Below, in pieces: positions 24,601-35,093 of a stretch of 64,000 nt of DNA; the stretch's first letter is position 1, and each line of letters opens with the position of its first letter. Below the pieces are notes generated by a model, which worked only from the letters and a program-made list of their open reading frames with translations, searched no databases and was not told where the DNA came from. Position numbers and translations under genes: made by a program. Origin of the DNA: Merluccius polli (Eukaryota > Chordata > Actinopteri > Gadiformes > Merlucciidae); assembly GCA_030340625.1 (NCBI GenBank), contig JAOPHQ010002561.1, forward strand, positions 1-64,000, in the 5' to 3' direction.

Positions 24601-25526
24601 CCCTGAAATATTCGTATTCTTTTCACGTCGGTGGAAATATTTTGTTCTTTCTCTTTTGTTTTGTTATTTACACATTTCAATCTGTTGGTTGCAGATCGCC
24701 TGGTCTATGACTACTGTCAACACTATGGTTACTATCAAATGTGTAATATATGCTAGTCCCTGTATGTCTTATCATATAGATAATAGGGCAATAGAAAGTC
24801 TTCTGAGTCTGAGAACATTATTCTTCATCCTATATTGATCTTCCCAGGAAGTAGGCCTCTGTATCACAGCTGTTTGCCAGACATGTAGACCTTTATCTAG
24901 TATGTCCCTGCAGCAAGCTGTGCAGCAAGTTTTCAGCAGATGGTGCGATGTACATTAGTATAATCAACAATACAACAGCAGCGTGCTAAGCGCTACGCTC
25001 ATACTGCACGCACCCATCATCTTTTTACTTTGATATTGCACAGCGGCTAATGGATGACACATAGTCATGCATAGAGCAGGTTTAATGCATCAATCTGTTT
25101 ATATTGCGCGTGAAATGCACAACAACTATCGCTAGCAGTCACAATTCGCAGTGATGCAGTCGAGCGTAAATATAACAGCCAGATATGGAGCGGCCGTCGG
25201 CGGGTGAATGGATGTACGATTGCAATGTTTTATGAATATCACAAACAAGAACCAAACAGTGTTTTCCAGCATTACAGCATGTACGTGATGAAATCAATTA
25301 AATGCTCAGTGTGCTAAATATGACAATCTATAAAGTCCTTGCAGTTGTGTGTCGGTGTTGGGGGGGGCTGATTCGTAAGATCGATGGACAACGTCACTGT
25401 GGTCATTTGCATGACAGTGAAATATGCTGACACAATCGGAAGAAACAGTCCCATCCCCGGCTGCTGCTTAGTCCATCGATTCGGCGGGTCTTTGTTACAA
25501 ATGCAATTACACCCGTTTGTTTCATC
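21646..25526. other. Gene-poor stretch with candidate regulatory blocks
   Basis: Nearly 4 kb almost free of microsatellites, unlike its flanks. It includes complex blocks at about 21790-22060, 22880-23060 (CAATTATAACTGCAGCCATT), 24060-24370 (CCTTTAATAATAACTGGCGA), 25080-25310 and 25384-25480 (TCATTTGCATGACAG, a consensus octamer ATTTGCAT). No coding frame is recognisable. This texture is typical of conserved non-coding DNA near developmental genes, which is an inference. Confidence 0.35.
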
Positions 25527-25720
25527 TGACTCTCTCTCTCTCTCTTTGTCTCTCTCTCTCTTTGTCTCTCTCTCTCTCTCTCCTGCTCGCTCTCACGATA
25601 GATAATGATCTAAGGGAGGCAATAACCCCCCATCCAACAACCCCCCCCACCCCCCTCTAATCCAACCTTCATCCTTTCCATCCAGCTCCCTCCTCCTCCT
25701 CCTCCTCCTCCTCCTCCACC
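25527..25720. repeat. (TC)n and (CTC)n microsatellites
   Basis: TC-rich array at 25527-25582 and CTC array at 25688-25718. Confidence 0.88.
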
Positions 25721-26109
25721 TCCTCCATTCTAAATCAATGGTGCGCCATGTGATGACGGCAGACTGGCTTTTCATATCTCCTCCGCGCTCCGCTATCACC
25801 TCGCATCTGATGAGTAGCTATGGCTACAAGGCAATTTTCCTGTTGACAAGAGAGTGCATCTGTTCTTCTGGTGAGATTCTCCCCGATGACCTGATGCTAT
25901 TGTCTAAGCTAGCCTGATGCTACAAGAGATAATGGTGGTGGTGGGGGATCCACTGCGTTGTTGTGTACACAGTTATGTTATGAAATTTGTTATTAACCCT
26001 GGGTATAGGGAGGTCACATGGACTGGCTGCGCTGTGTGTTCGCAAACAACAGGGAGATGTTTGAGGTTTTGTTAAATGGAAAGCAAACAATGTGTTTCAT
26101 GAGGGGGTT

Positions 26110-26225
26110 GGACTTGGATAGTCTATAGGCTGGGGTGTCGAGATGATTCAGCTAAGATGCCCCTAACCCCTATACTGGCTCTTTAATTACATCCTCAATG
26201 TAGTCGCTTTGGATAAAAATGTCTT
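26110..26225 (+). repeat. tRNA-derived SINE, degraded
   Basis: The body GCCCCTAACCCCTATACTGG and tail GTCGCTTTGGATAAAAATGT are recognisable; the head is largely decayed. Confidence 0.7.
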
Positions 26226-26255
26226 CTTCTAAAGGTTCAAACACAAGAAGCACAT

Positions 26256-26539
26256 AGCACCTGTGGCCTATCCCGCTGTCACTGAAGCTCGGCCCACTCC
26301 ACCTCGCAACAAACAGGTGAACAGGGAGACAGACAGACCAGCAGCCAGTGAGTGAAAATGTCATCAAACATGTTTGAGTGCTCTGCGAAGCATGAAGGCA
26401 AATCAAATACAAGAACACAAACGGCCAGGTCAGGTCATACAGTGAACCAGAGACTAACAGTGCCTGTACTATAGCAAGCACTTAAACAATTGCTTTTATT
26501 AATACATGAGGATGTACACAGCACCTATGGCCTATCCCG

Positions 26540-26573
<34 letters not shown>
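26256..26573. repeat. 22-bp direct duplication and (TA)n
   Basis: The segment beginning AGCACCTGTGGCCTATCCCG at 26256-26277 recurs with one mismatch at 26520-26541, where it runs straight into a TA array (26542-26572). The two copies lie 264 bases apart. Confidence 0.75.
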
Positions 26574-26579
<6 letters not shown>

Positions 26580-26853
26580 GTGTTGGGGGGCAGGATAGTG
26601 TAATGGGTGTAAGGGCACGCGTCAACATCAAGAAAGACGCGCGTACAGATGTACGTGTAATTATAGCACTGACTATCAAAAAGGGACTCTCTATTAGCAA
26701 ACAAGCAGCTGTTTGGCTGGTTATTAATTTCATCTCGTATTCGGGGGGAAATGTTAATGTTTAGTTGCTTCATAAGCGATCTTCTGAAAGATGTCGAAGA
26801 GGCTGTCTGTTTCAAGTGAGGGAACTCTTCTGTAAGATTATACCAATCATGCG
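26574..26853. other. Non-coding stretch, nothing recognised
   Basis: No feature seen; the minus-strand frames crossing it are extensions of the TA repeat translation. Confidence 0.5.
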
Positions 26854-26854
26854 C

Positions 26855-26885
<31 letters not shown>

Positions 26886-27139
26886 CGCGTGTGTGTTGTC
26901 GTTTATTCAACCAAGTCACGCGTAAAGACTGAAAAATATAAAACAAATATGCGCCAAGTAGGCTATACCTGCCCATGCCGTGCCAAGCTCCTCCCCAAAG
27001 GAACTACTACCAACACACACGCATACACACAGGCAAACTAAACATAATGAATACCATCAACAAAAAAGTAAAGCATGCTGGGGCTCTTGCACCCAGAACA
27101 CTTATTTGCACACACACAGTTGTACAAACACACACACGT

Positions 27140-27217
<78 letters not shown>
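26854..27217. repeat. (GT)n and long (CA)n microsatellites
   Basis: GT array at 26854-26882 and a near-perfect CA array of about 75 bases at 27142-27216. Confidence 0.9.
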
Positions 27218-27219
<2 letters not shown>

Positions 27220-29104
27220 GCAGTAAGTACATGTCTGCTTCCCTCTTACCTATACGAGCTTATAAAGCCCCATAATCAGTGTGTTTATGCGTGACCGCCG
27301 GGCTGAGGAGGAGAATAATAAGATTCAAATCAATGCACTCCACCTCCGTTTATTAGCATAGGGGAGCCCCACCCCCATCCATGCCTCTGGTGGAGGGAAG
27401 AATAAATAAGAATTATGCATGCTTCGGTTTGTACCTACTGCCTCGTCAATGTAATATCAACATCAGTCTGGGGAGAACAATTGCCGGTCAGTGCGGTCGG
27501 GTCAGACCTCCTCCGAGTCAGACCTCAAGTGAACCCTAGGCAGGGAGAACAGCGAATTAAAATGTTGTTAGCCCCTCCCCCCCCCATGCTATTATGGCCC
27601 CATCACTCTCAATGAGGAGGATACAGAGAGGAGCAGCAGCAATGCGTGGTCATGTATCTGTTGCTCTAGGGGGGCGCGTACGCGGTTCTATAAATCTGTT
27701 GGAAATGATAACCTGTTGTGTGTGTGTGTTTGTGTGTGTTGAATGTTGCTGAATTGGATGTGGCCGCCGCATTCGCCCAACCTACAGTCTGTGTAAAGCC
27801 TTTCGACTGGATTGTTTGAGGCAAACTGCCTTACCAAATGTTAACTGCAAGAAAGGACTCGAGTTGCAACAGCCACCAGGTCCGTCGCTCGATCGGAGAA
27901 TGCAAATAATCTATTAAACAAGTAACATTTACAATGCCAAACAGGTTCTTTCATGGGGGGATTGTTTGCAGACACACACGAAAAGTAACCCAAATCGTAT
28001 GGCAACACACTTTATCTAAACCATAACACGCTCACAATAATGCAACGTTAGCTTTAAAATCCACACAAACAACCAAGATTGTAATGTATTGCATGTTCTG
28101 GAGCCAAGCAATATCAGGCACCGAAAAAACCGAGCAAACAAACAGACAACATGAAACTTGGATGACATTGGTCAGTTGAGGCTCTTTCAGTCTGACCCGC
28201 TCTTCAAACAAAACCAGCAGAGCATCAGTGGCAGTTAAGAGACGTCCAAGCCTAGGACTACTAGGACTACTCAGTTGGTTCAGTAAAAAATATGCTGGAC
28301 TACCAATATAACGAGAGCTCAGGAATCAATAATTACTTGACTGAGATGAGCACGACATGATGATGATGTTGTTCATCCAAATTGCTATATGTTATGCTGT
28401 TTTTTTTTACACATAGCATAACATAAACTCACTGAAGGGGAATGAACAGTGAGTCGTATCTGGATACACACACACAACCCGGCTCAGAGCTCGTCCGTCG
28501 CTAAATGGCTGCCCTACATCGCAGCTCCAACCGCGCGCTTTTACGCACGCGTCTCACGGCTGTTACGCGCCGTGACAAACCAGCCCAGAGCCGGTTATGT
28601 GACGAAAATCACATTCGTTTCTCATTTTCAGTCCCACTGACTGAATGCAAACACGTTATTTACTCACGTCATCGTATTTTCATTTGTGTTTTCAATGAAT
28701 ATGAAATGTTATTAAATGACGCCATGAGACTGGTTGCACTTGAACGGGGAATTACATCGCCCTGGGGCAAAACCTATTTTAGTCACAGTAATCTTCCGTC
28801 TGTTTCTTAGATGAGATGCAGGATGCATTGTGTGTTTAAAATCACAACAGGTTTCGGTGTATTCATTTTTTTCTCTCTCCAGAATAAAACCCATACTGCG
28901 AAAGGGTTTGTCAAAAAATCACAAGGTTCTCCACGAAATGTCATGAACATGGGAGGATGAAAACAATTCAGCAGCAGAGGTAACCACGAAGAACGACCAC
29001 ACCGATCTGTGAGGTTTTGATGAGGTGAGAAAAGGGACAATTTGAGACGTTGAGTTGCAGTGTTGTGCTATGTGTGCCGAGCATATCATAATGCATGATT
29101 ATGA
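27218..29104. other. Non-coding stretch, nothing firm
   Basis: Complex DNA with a few short simple repeats. The 28490-28660 part contains a 101-codon plus-strand frame without known motifs. No gene called. Confidence 0.5.
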
Positions 29105-29235
29105 TCCACTTTATTAATCCCCATGGGGAAATGCATTTCTCTGCATTTAACCCATCCTACGCTGGGAGCAGTGAGCTGAACCAACTCCAGTTGTAGTGCC
29201 CTTGCCTTGGTTATGGGCAGGGCAGGAGGGTTCAC
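29105..29235. repeat. Possible LINE 3'-end relic
   Basis: CCACTTTATTAATCCCCATG, GGGGAAATGCATTTCTCTGC and GTAGTGCCCTTGCCTTGG recall a widespread fish non-LTR retrotransposon 3' region. Recognised by resemblance only, with no coding part. Confidence 0.4.
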
Positions 29236-29533
29236 TTGCATGTTTGTTTTTGCAAGTATGCGTCTCTAAATCCAACAAAGTTACCGAAAGGAGAGCACTG
29301 ATTTGGTGATTGGTGACTTGGCATTTAGGCTACTTTGATTTCAGAGTAGAACATTAAAAAAAAACTGTTGATAATAAGATAAGCCCAAAGTTATGTTTAA
29401 ACCTTTTTTTGTACTTTTCTAATAAAGTCAATTTCAATTAAAAATAAATCAGCTGATTCAATGGCCAATCCCCGTCCCTCGACACTGGCTTACAACAACT
29501 TAAAACAACGAAACCAGTCTCTCCGTTACATTA

Positions 29534-29592
<59 letters not shown>
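29534..29592. repeat. (CA)n microsatellite
   Basis: About 29 CA units without interruption. Confidence 0.92.
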
Positions 29593-29594
<2 letters not shown>

Positions 29595-29693
29595 AAACAC
29601 TGGGACATTGACACTTGGACACCCATGATGATGATGGGATGTTTTTTCTCCTTTTCTTCTCTTTGGGGACTGTATAAATGTGTGTGTGCTTAC

Positions 29694-29808
29694 CTGAGCT
29701 CCGGCTGTCCTGCTGCCCTCTCCCCACTCCGCTGCGTTTGGTTCCCGCGTCGTTGTCGCTCGGCGTCCGTCGGCCAGCCTGAGCAGCCAGCTGCACGTCT
29801 GAGGACAT
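29694..29808 (-). CDS. Candidate 5' coding exon of an unrecognised host gene
   Basis: On the minus strand an ATG at 29808-29806 with A at -3 (GAAGCATGT) opens a 38-codon frame starting MSSDVQLAAQ and rich in Gly, Arg, Ser and Gln. It runs to CAG|GTAAGC, a strong donor site with GT at 29693-29692. The exon would be 115 nt and end after the first base of a codon. The sequence is not low-complexity, unlike everything around it, and sits just downstream of a CpG-rich, promoter-like block, as expected for a first coding exon followed by a long intron towards position 1. I do not recognise the protein. Doubts: the frame stays open upstream through the GGGA repeat, so the start is uncertain, and no second exon was found in the remaining 29 kb. 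Confidence 0.4.
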
Positions 29809-29858
29809 GCTTCTCCAGGCAGGCTGTGGGGAGCGGGAGGCTCCTCCACCGCCTGAGT

Positions 29859-29924
29859 GGGGAGGGAGGGAGGGAGGGAGGGAGGGAGGGAGGGAGGGAG
29901 GGAGGGAGGGAGGGAGGGAGGGAG
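29859..29924. repeat. (GGGA)n microsatellite
   Basis: About 15 GGGA units immediately upstream (minus-strand sense) of the candidate exon. G-rich on the plus strand, so it could form quadruplex or triplex structures in a 5' leader. Confidence 0.92.
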
Positions 29925-29964
29925 AGTGTAGATGGGAGGGGAGGAAAGTGTAACGCGTGTTTTG

Positions 29965-30087
29965 TGTGTGTGTGTGTGTGTGTGTGTGCGTCTTCGCGTG
30001 CACGAGTGTCGGGGAGATGGCGTGCGTGCGTGTGCGCACAAGTGCGATAGGGTTGTGTGTGTGTGTGTGTGTGTTCGAGAGAGACAC

Positions 30088-30143
<56 letters not shown>

Positions 30144-30165
30144 CACAGAAAGACAGAGAGAGAGA
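29965..30165. repeat. (GT)n and (GA)n microsatellites
   Basis: GT arrays at 29966-29987 and 30054-30074, and GA array at 30091-30140 (about 25 units). Confidence 0.9.
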
Positions 30166-30371
30166 GGTGTATAAAAAGAGCGATAGATAGAATAGAGACT
30201 GTTCGAGCGTATAATAATAACACCAGTCGGGGAGATGCACCTCCTATGTTTATTCATATGTACATATCTGTTGACTTTCTATAACTGGATAACTTCGCAT
30301 CGCATCGCTAGAATACAGAAATACAGAAGAAACCGACGAATAAGTTTGCGTTGTAGCGACGCAGCGCAAGA

Positions 30372-30418
30372 TCTCCATCTTCAGCACCGCGGAGAGCCAG
30401 CGGTGCTGAAGATGGAGA
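30372..30418. repeat. 19-bp perfect hairpin in the CpG-rich block
   Basis: TCTCCATCTTCAGCACCGC (30372-30390) and GCGGTGCTGAAGATGGAGA (30400-30418) are exact reverse complements with a 9-base loop. On the plus strand the right arm contains ATG and opens an 18-codon frame ending at 30468. In RNA it would form a very stable stem. Origin by template switching is likely; a role in a 5' leader is possible but unsupported. Confidence 0.93.
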
Positions 30419-30480
30419 ACTCTCTCCTCCGCCGCGCGCTCACAGAGGAGCGCTCCGCACGTCTATAGGCGCGCGTCGGT

Positions 30481-30543
30481 GGGGGGGGGGGGGGGGGGGG
30501 GGGGGAAGACAGAGAGAGAGAGAGAGAGAGACACACACACACA
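30481..30543. repeat. Poly-G, (GA)n, (CA)n compound repeat
   Basis: G25 at 30481-30505, GA array at 30510-30530 and CA array at 30531-30543. Confidence 0.9.
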
Positions 30544-30903
30544 TGCAGGGGGGCAGAGAGAGAGAAAAAAGAAAGAAAAAGTCGTCTCAACAACGGCGCA
30601 CCAGACGCACTCGTTTTAGGACTTAATTGGTGATTCGCGTTTGACGCATTTTCAATCGTATATCGTATATACATCACTGCCCCCACGGCCTAATCCGAAA
30701 CGACGTCCCGTTGGATGCGAATCTCGCCACTTAACGTGTGATCAAATCACTTGGAAATTGAAACTCCCGTCAAAGCGTCGCAGCGGGGGGATGGATGGAG
30801 GAGCAGCTGAAGCTGCTGCTGCTGAAAGCCTGTTGATTATCCTGCGGACTGGGTCATTATTTTACCTCGGTCATCCCAACTTCTCTCCCGCTCTGCCCTT
30901 CAA

Positions 30904-30905
<2 letters not shown>

Positions 30906-30966
<61 letters not shown>

Positions 30967-31145
30967 GATAAAGGGGAGTAATAATGCTCTTGGACCACAT
31001 TGATTTGGACATGTTGTCTATGTTTGACTCATCATTGTACATTGTATCTGTTTGAGCAGCTGTGTTTGCTCCCTGATACAGAAGACAAATTTCGTTCCCA
31101 TGAAAACCTTGGGAATGTTCTAGTGACACCTACTGGGGATATCTC

Positions 31146-31180
<35 letters not shown>
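30906..31180. repeat. Two (GT)n microsatellites
   Basis: GT arrays at 30907-30964 (29 units) and 31149-31181, with degenerate GT-rich sequence continuing to 31270. Confidence 0.9.
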
Positions 31181-31186
<6 letters not shown>

Positions 31187-31270
31187 GTGCGCTTGTGTGT
31201 ACATGCATGTATGTGCATGCCTTTGTGTTTACATGCCTGTGTTCGTTGCATTGTGCATGTGTGTGTGTTG

Positions 31271-31939
31271 CTACGTGCATGTCTTCACATCCATTTATAT
31301 TAGCAGGTCATCTGCCAGCAGTTGAAACTCAAACAATCAGACCGCCCTTTCTCCCCCACCACCACCACCGTTCCAGATAAAATATTGACAGCCAGTGCGA
31401 TCCTGGCTCCAACGCTGGTGGACGAATGAATTAATGTGCTCACCTGCTCCCAGCTCCCCCTCGGCCATCTGATTTTCTATTTCTGGGTCCCTTTCCTTCC
31501 TGCCGTGACAGAACCATCACTCCCAGAGACGAATGTTTCCGCTTTTTGGGCTGCGCAGCCAGCTCTTCCCCCGTCGGTTTGTTTGTTTGTTTGTTCTTTC
31601 AATCCCTGGAAGTGTGCTGTTAAATCATCTGAACGGAGCCATTTCCAAATCGCCGCTGTCAATTAGGATGGTGACCAACGTGCAGTCAGTGAAACATTTT
31701 TTTCCCCATCTATTATAGATCAATGTGGGCTGTGTTATGCAGTGCCACATTTGTGTTTCCATCAAAAAAGCTGGGAAGGGAAATACAGGCCGGGTCTTTT
31801 AAGTGATCCGGACACAAGCGCACATGCTATCCATGTAGCTTTGATTCAACGCATTCGCCTCAGATGACAACAACTTAAACAAGTCATTGGTACACATGAT
31901 GGCTTGTGTGCTTCACCTTCATCACCAGCTGGAATTGCC
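31271..31939. other. Non-coding stretch, nothing recognised
   Basis: Complex DNA with a short GTTT repeat at 31578-31594. No gene-like frame. Confidence 0.5.
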
Positions 31940-32106
31940 TATTGGTGTAGGTTGACTTGACTCGACTCCCAGCCAAAAGGTTCTGGGTTCGAACCCCAGC
32001 CATGTCCACAGTCTACCTGTAGGCATCCGAGAACGATGTCCTCTAGTAGCTCCCTAAAGACGTGTCTAAAAATTCACAGTATGAAAGCGTCTGCTAAATG
32101 ACTAAA
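31940..32106 (+). repeat. tRNA-derived SINE, near full length (best copy)
   Basis: The most complete copy here. It has a head (TTGGTGTAGGTTGACTTGAC), a B box (GGTTCTGGGTTCGAACCCC), the linker CCACAGTCTACCTGTAGGCA, a degraded body (GAACGATGTCCTCTAGTAGC) and the tail GAAAGCGTCTGCTAAATGAC. The internal RNA polymerase III promoter and LINE-like tail are standard for tRNA-derived SINEs mobilised by an L2/CR1-like LINE. The exact family name cannot be fixed without a database. Confidence 0.82.
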
Positions 32107-32277
32107 TAATGATCATCAATTACGATCCAATTGTATGCTGATGAGTCACAAATCATGTTGAGTGATGGTCAATGACTCACCACCCCGGCCGCGCACATCA
32201 GCTCTTGACCTCCGAGGATCGTCATACTTCATATATGAGCAGGATATTAGTAGATGATCGTTTGTTTCCGCACATTA

Positions 32278-32361
32278 ACAAAAGTTCTGAGATGGTTCGA
32301 TTCCCAGTCTACCTGTGAGAATATTTTAGTAAGATGCCCAACCCTTAACACCATATTCTGT
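32278..32361 (+). repeat. SINE head at the start of the 45-bp array
   Basis: Contains GGTTCGATTCCCAGTCTACC and AGATGCCCAACCCTTAACAC, corresponding to the B-box and linker of the SINE. Where a normal copy would continue once through its body, the 45-bp tandem array begins instead. Confidence 0.7.
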
Positions 32362-32723
32362 TTAACCCCTACCTGCTCCTTAATGACCTGTCTCTGTATT
32401 CACTCTCTAACCCCTACCTGCTCCTTAATGACCTGTCTCTGTATTCACTGTCTAACCCCTACCTGCTCCTTAATGCCCTGTCTCTGTATTAACCCCTACC
32501 CTCTCCTTGATGACCTGCCTCTGTATTTACTGTCTAACCCCTACCTGCTCCTTAATGGCATGTCTCTATATTCACTGTCTAACCCCTACCTGCTCCTTAA
32601 TGACCTGTCTCTGTATTCACTGTCTAACCCCTACCTGCTCATTAATGACCTGTCTCTGTATTCATTGTCTAACCCCTACCTGCTCCTTAATTACCTGTCT
32701 CTGTATTCACTACTTGCTCCTTA
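32362..32723 (+). repeat. 45-bp minisatellite grown from a SINE body (left block)
   Basis: About eight units of period 45. Each contains CTAACCCCTACCTGCTCCTT, AATGACCTGTCTCTG and TATTCACTGT, which is the central body of the SINE family scattered through this window. One unit near 32490 is shortened. Since 45 is divisible by three and the unit has no stop in one frame, a 156-codon repetitive frame (32254-32724) runs through it; this is not a gene. Confidence 0.93.
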
Positions 32724-33098
32724 AAGGGATATTTTGGATTTTTTGAAGTGGGTTTTTTTTTAGGTACTTATCTAGAGTCAGTGTATTACCTACAGTAGAA
32801 GGTGGTCGCTTGCACCCAGTATGGAGAAGCAGACAGCTGTACCTGCACAGACGCTAAGCAACGTACTGCTGTGAACGGGGTCAGCAGCAAAATGCTTTTT
32901 AGCTGCCTAAAAAAAGGCCCACCTAAAAAAAGGCCCACAAAAATCAATATCAGTTTAAGTGTACACTATATAAGTCATAATCTCACCGCTTTACCTTGCT
33001 GCCAGACAGCCCTTTCCTTTGGCACTTAATTTTCCCAACCCTAGAACTTAAAGTAAAGTGTTGTCACGAGTCTTGTCTGTGTTTTTGGAGGAGGAGCT
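32724..33098. mobile_element. Probable non-autonomous element inside the minisatellite
   Basis: The array is broken after CTGCTCCTTA and resumes at about 33099 with TGAATGACCTGTCTATA. The insert opens with AAAGGGATATTTTGGATTTT and contains GTCAGTGTATTACCTACAGT, words I associate with a dispersed fish repeat. I could not find clear terminal inverted repeats, so boundaries and class are uncertain. Confidence 0.45.
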
Positions 33099-33599
33099 TA
33101 TGCATGAATGACCTGTCTATATTTGTCTAACCCAGTGGTTCTCAAACATTTTCATGCTGCCTGCCCCTACAAAATGGTGACATTCCTTTCAACTCTCTTT
33201 CAGTCATTTCCGCTATGCACATAAACAAACATTCCACTTCAACTTTATCAAACCACTTTTTGTGGCATTTGTCACTTGATTGCTTTATCAGTCTGTGGGC
33301 TTTTTCAAAAATAGAGAAAAATAAATAAGATTTGCAAGCCCTTTTCTAGAAACGACAACGATAAAGTTCAAGTTTATTTGATGTCAGATGTCATCATGAT
33401 GAACTGGTCCAGCAGGTGCTGCTGCATTCAATGGGTCTCTCACAAAGTCATACTGAGCACTGTTGTTTGGGAAGTATTTTTGAAAGAATGCTCTCAGGGA
33501 CACGATGTGCACCTTAAGACATGTAATCACTGTGGTGGCTCCAGAGTCACTGGGTTTAGCAAATCCACTCAGATTCTCAAAGGAATTCTTAAATGAGAT

Positions 33600-34040
33600 T
33601 TAATTAATTTAGCCTTCCCTCTATATAAATACACCAAACATACTTGCAACTTCATGCATACAGGCCTCCTCCAAATACACCCGCATTTCCTCTCTGAGCT
33701 CAAAGACTCGTGACAACACCTTACCTTGATTCACGAGCCTCGTTCAGCTCCTATCTCCTCACAAAGTGCGGAGAACAGCGGCTCTTTCAGGGGTCTTGCT
33801 TTGATGAAATTGCCCATACTAACAACATTGGTCAAAACCTTGTTCAGTTCAGGGCTAATTGATGTTTCTCTGTGTATAACACAGTGCGTCCACTGCGCAT
33901 TTGGCGAGACCCTCTTGATTCGTGCCTGTAATCCGTTCCTTTTCCCTGCCATGGTTGGTGCACCATCCGTGCAAACGGCCACACGGTTCTCCCCTTTCAG
34001 CCCATGTTCTGTCAGTTAACGAGAGCCAAGAAGACGAAAG
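33600..34040 (-). pseudogene. hAT-A transposase, downstream part (broken)
   Basis: Minus strand. A frame ending at 33731 contains CTDGAPTMAGKRNGLQAR, WTHCVIHRE and NFIKARPLKEPLFSALCEE, the DDE/RNase H-fold core of hAT transposases of the ZBED/SCAND3-like type. The segment next to the LTR (about 33995-34040) matches the family but contains a stop. After 33731 the frame is lost, although VFELREEMRVYLEEA, a family motif, can be read further on at about 33670-33715. The C-terminal dimerisation region is not seen, so this cannot make an active transposase. Confidence 0.8.
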
Positions 34041-34045
34041 AGCTC
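34041..34045. repeat. 5-bp target duplication, left (AGCTC)
   Basis: AGCTC precedes the 5' LTR and is repeated exactly after the 3' LTR at 35417-35421. Confidence 0.93.
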
Positions 34046-34368
34046 TGTGGAGGGTTTATGTGGAGTGTGTGTTGTTGATGGCTGGTTTACAGCCTCACCT
34101 GGCCTGAGTCACACTGATTGGACTCTGGCTGGGTGGGGCTGCACACCTGTGGTGCATGAGCAATCATGGCACCCAGGATAAACCAGCCATCAACACACAC
34201 ACTCGAGGAGGAGCACCGTCATGACAAGAAGTACCATCAGCTCGGCGAATAACATCTTGCCTGTAAAACTCCAATAAACACTTTGAATAACATCTACCCG
34301 TGTCCTGTGTCGGAGGGCCCCAAAGAAAAGCCACTTAGGTGGCGTGTGGTGAGAGCGACCCCGCCACA
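34046..34368 (+). repeat. 5' LTR (323 bp)
   Basis: Begins TGTGGAGGGTTTATG and ends CGACCCCGCCACA. It contains an AATAAA polyadenylation signal at 34273-34278. A short inverted pair (TTGATGGCTGGTTTA near 34073-34087 with TAAACCAGCCATCAA near 34178-34192) spans its middle. Confidence 0.93.
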
Positions 34369-34369
34369 C

Positions 34370-34387
34370 TGGCGCCCAATGTGGGGC
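34370..34387 (+). promoter_or_regulatory. Primer-binding site, tRNA-Lys type
   Basis: TGGCGCCCAATGTGGGGC starts two bases after the 5' LTR. It is complementary to the 3' end of tRNA-Lys1,2 except for one C-to-T change at a CpG. This priming tRNA is known from several retrovirus and LTR-element groups. Confidence 0.85.
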
Positions 34388-35093
34388 TCCTCCGACCAGG
34401 ACGGGACACGGAAGGGCTGTCCAAGCTACACTGGAGCCACCAGCCGCGGCAAGGACAGCCACCCCAGCACCGGCTCCCCCTGAACGGCAGCGACGGCCAG
34501 CGGAGGAGCGGGGAGGCAGCGCAGCGACCGCCACCGGCAACCGTCTGCTGCTAGCCTCCCCCGGATCCAGCCTGGAGCAGCCCAGGCCAGCCGCCCCTCT
34601 GCCAGGGGACCAGGAGTCCAAGGCCCCATGCTCCAGGAGGAGATGGGAGGGGGATCATGCCTCGTCGCCCTGGTGGAGGGGGGTGACTACGAACTGTTCC
34701 AGGCCCTCCGAGAGCTACCTCCGCGGCCCAGCTGTCAGGCCTCCTCCGAGCCCATCCAGCCAGCCCCTGCAGCCAGCTACCCCCAGAGACACCTCCGCCA
34801 GCCGGAGCAGCAGCCCCAGGCCTCCGGTCTCCGGGACGGAGGGGGAGGGTGGGGTGGGCGTGTGACCCTGGGGAGGTGTGGAGGTAGTGGGGTTTGGGGG
34901 GCTGTGTTTATTTTTTGTTTAGGTATGGCAACCCTGAAAAGAGTCCAGGTTTTTTGTAGGTATGGTAACCCTGTTCAGAGTCCGGTATGTGTTTTTTTTT
35001 TTGTTTGCTTGGATGGGGGATGGGGGGGGGGGGGGGGGGGGGGAGTAGGCGAGGCCGGGGATTCTCCCCGGCCTCAATCTGGTGTTGGGGATA
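34388..35093 (+). other. Internal region of the small LTR element
   Basis: About 700 bases, GC-rich up to about 34870. The longest frame (34628-35155, 175 codons) is rich in Pro, Gln, Gly and Ser and runs into the 3' LTR. It matches no capsid or polymerase motif I can see. A 25-base G run (35018-35042) and GGGGATA just before 35094 are the only polypurine-tract candidates, and both are weak. Confidence 0.7.

Larger units (their letters stand above)
30168..30800. promoter_or_regulatory. CpG-rich, promoter-like region
   Basis: Between the GA array and a GT array lies DNA unusually rich in CG for this window (GCGTTGTAGCGACGCAGCGC, CCGCCGCGCGCTC, ACGACGTCCCGT), interrupted by poly-G and GA/CA repeats at 30481-30543. 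A TATAAAAAG word lies on the plus strand at about 30173. The direction of any promoter is unclear: the candidate exon at 29694-29808 would need minus-strand transcription. Called on CpG richness and position only. Confidence 0.4.

Noticed and set aside
29500..30240. 246-codon minus-strand open frame and overlapping 171-177-codon frames
   Set aside because: Mostly translations of CA, GA and GGGA repeats. Only the short non-repetitive part at 29694-29808 was kept, as a possible exon.
32254..32724. 156-codon frame with repeated Leu/Thr/Cys/Ser units, and the similar frame at 36360-36806
   Set aside because: The 45-bp unit is a multiple of three without stops in one phase. It is SINE-derived DNA, not a repeat protein gene.
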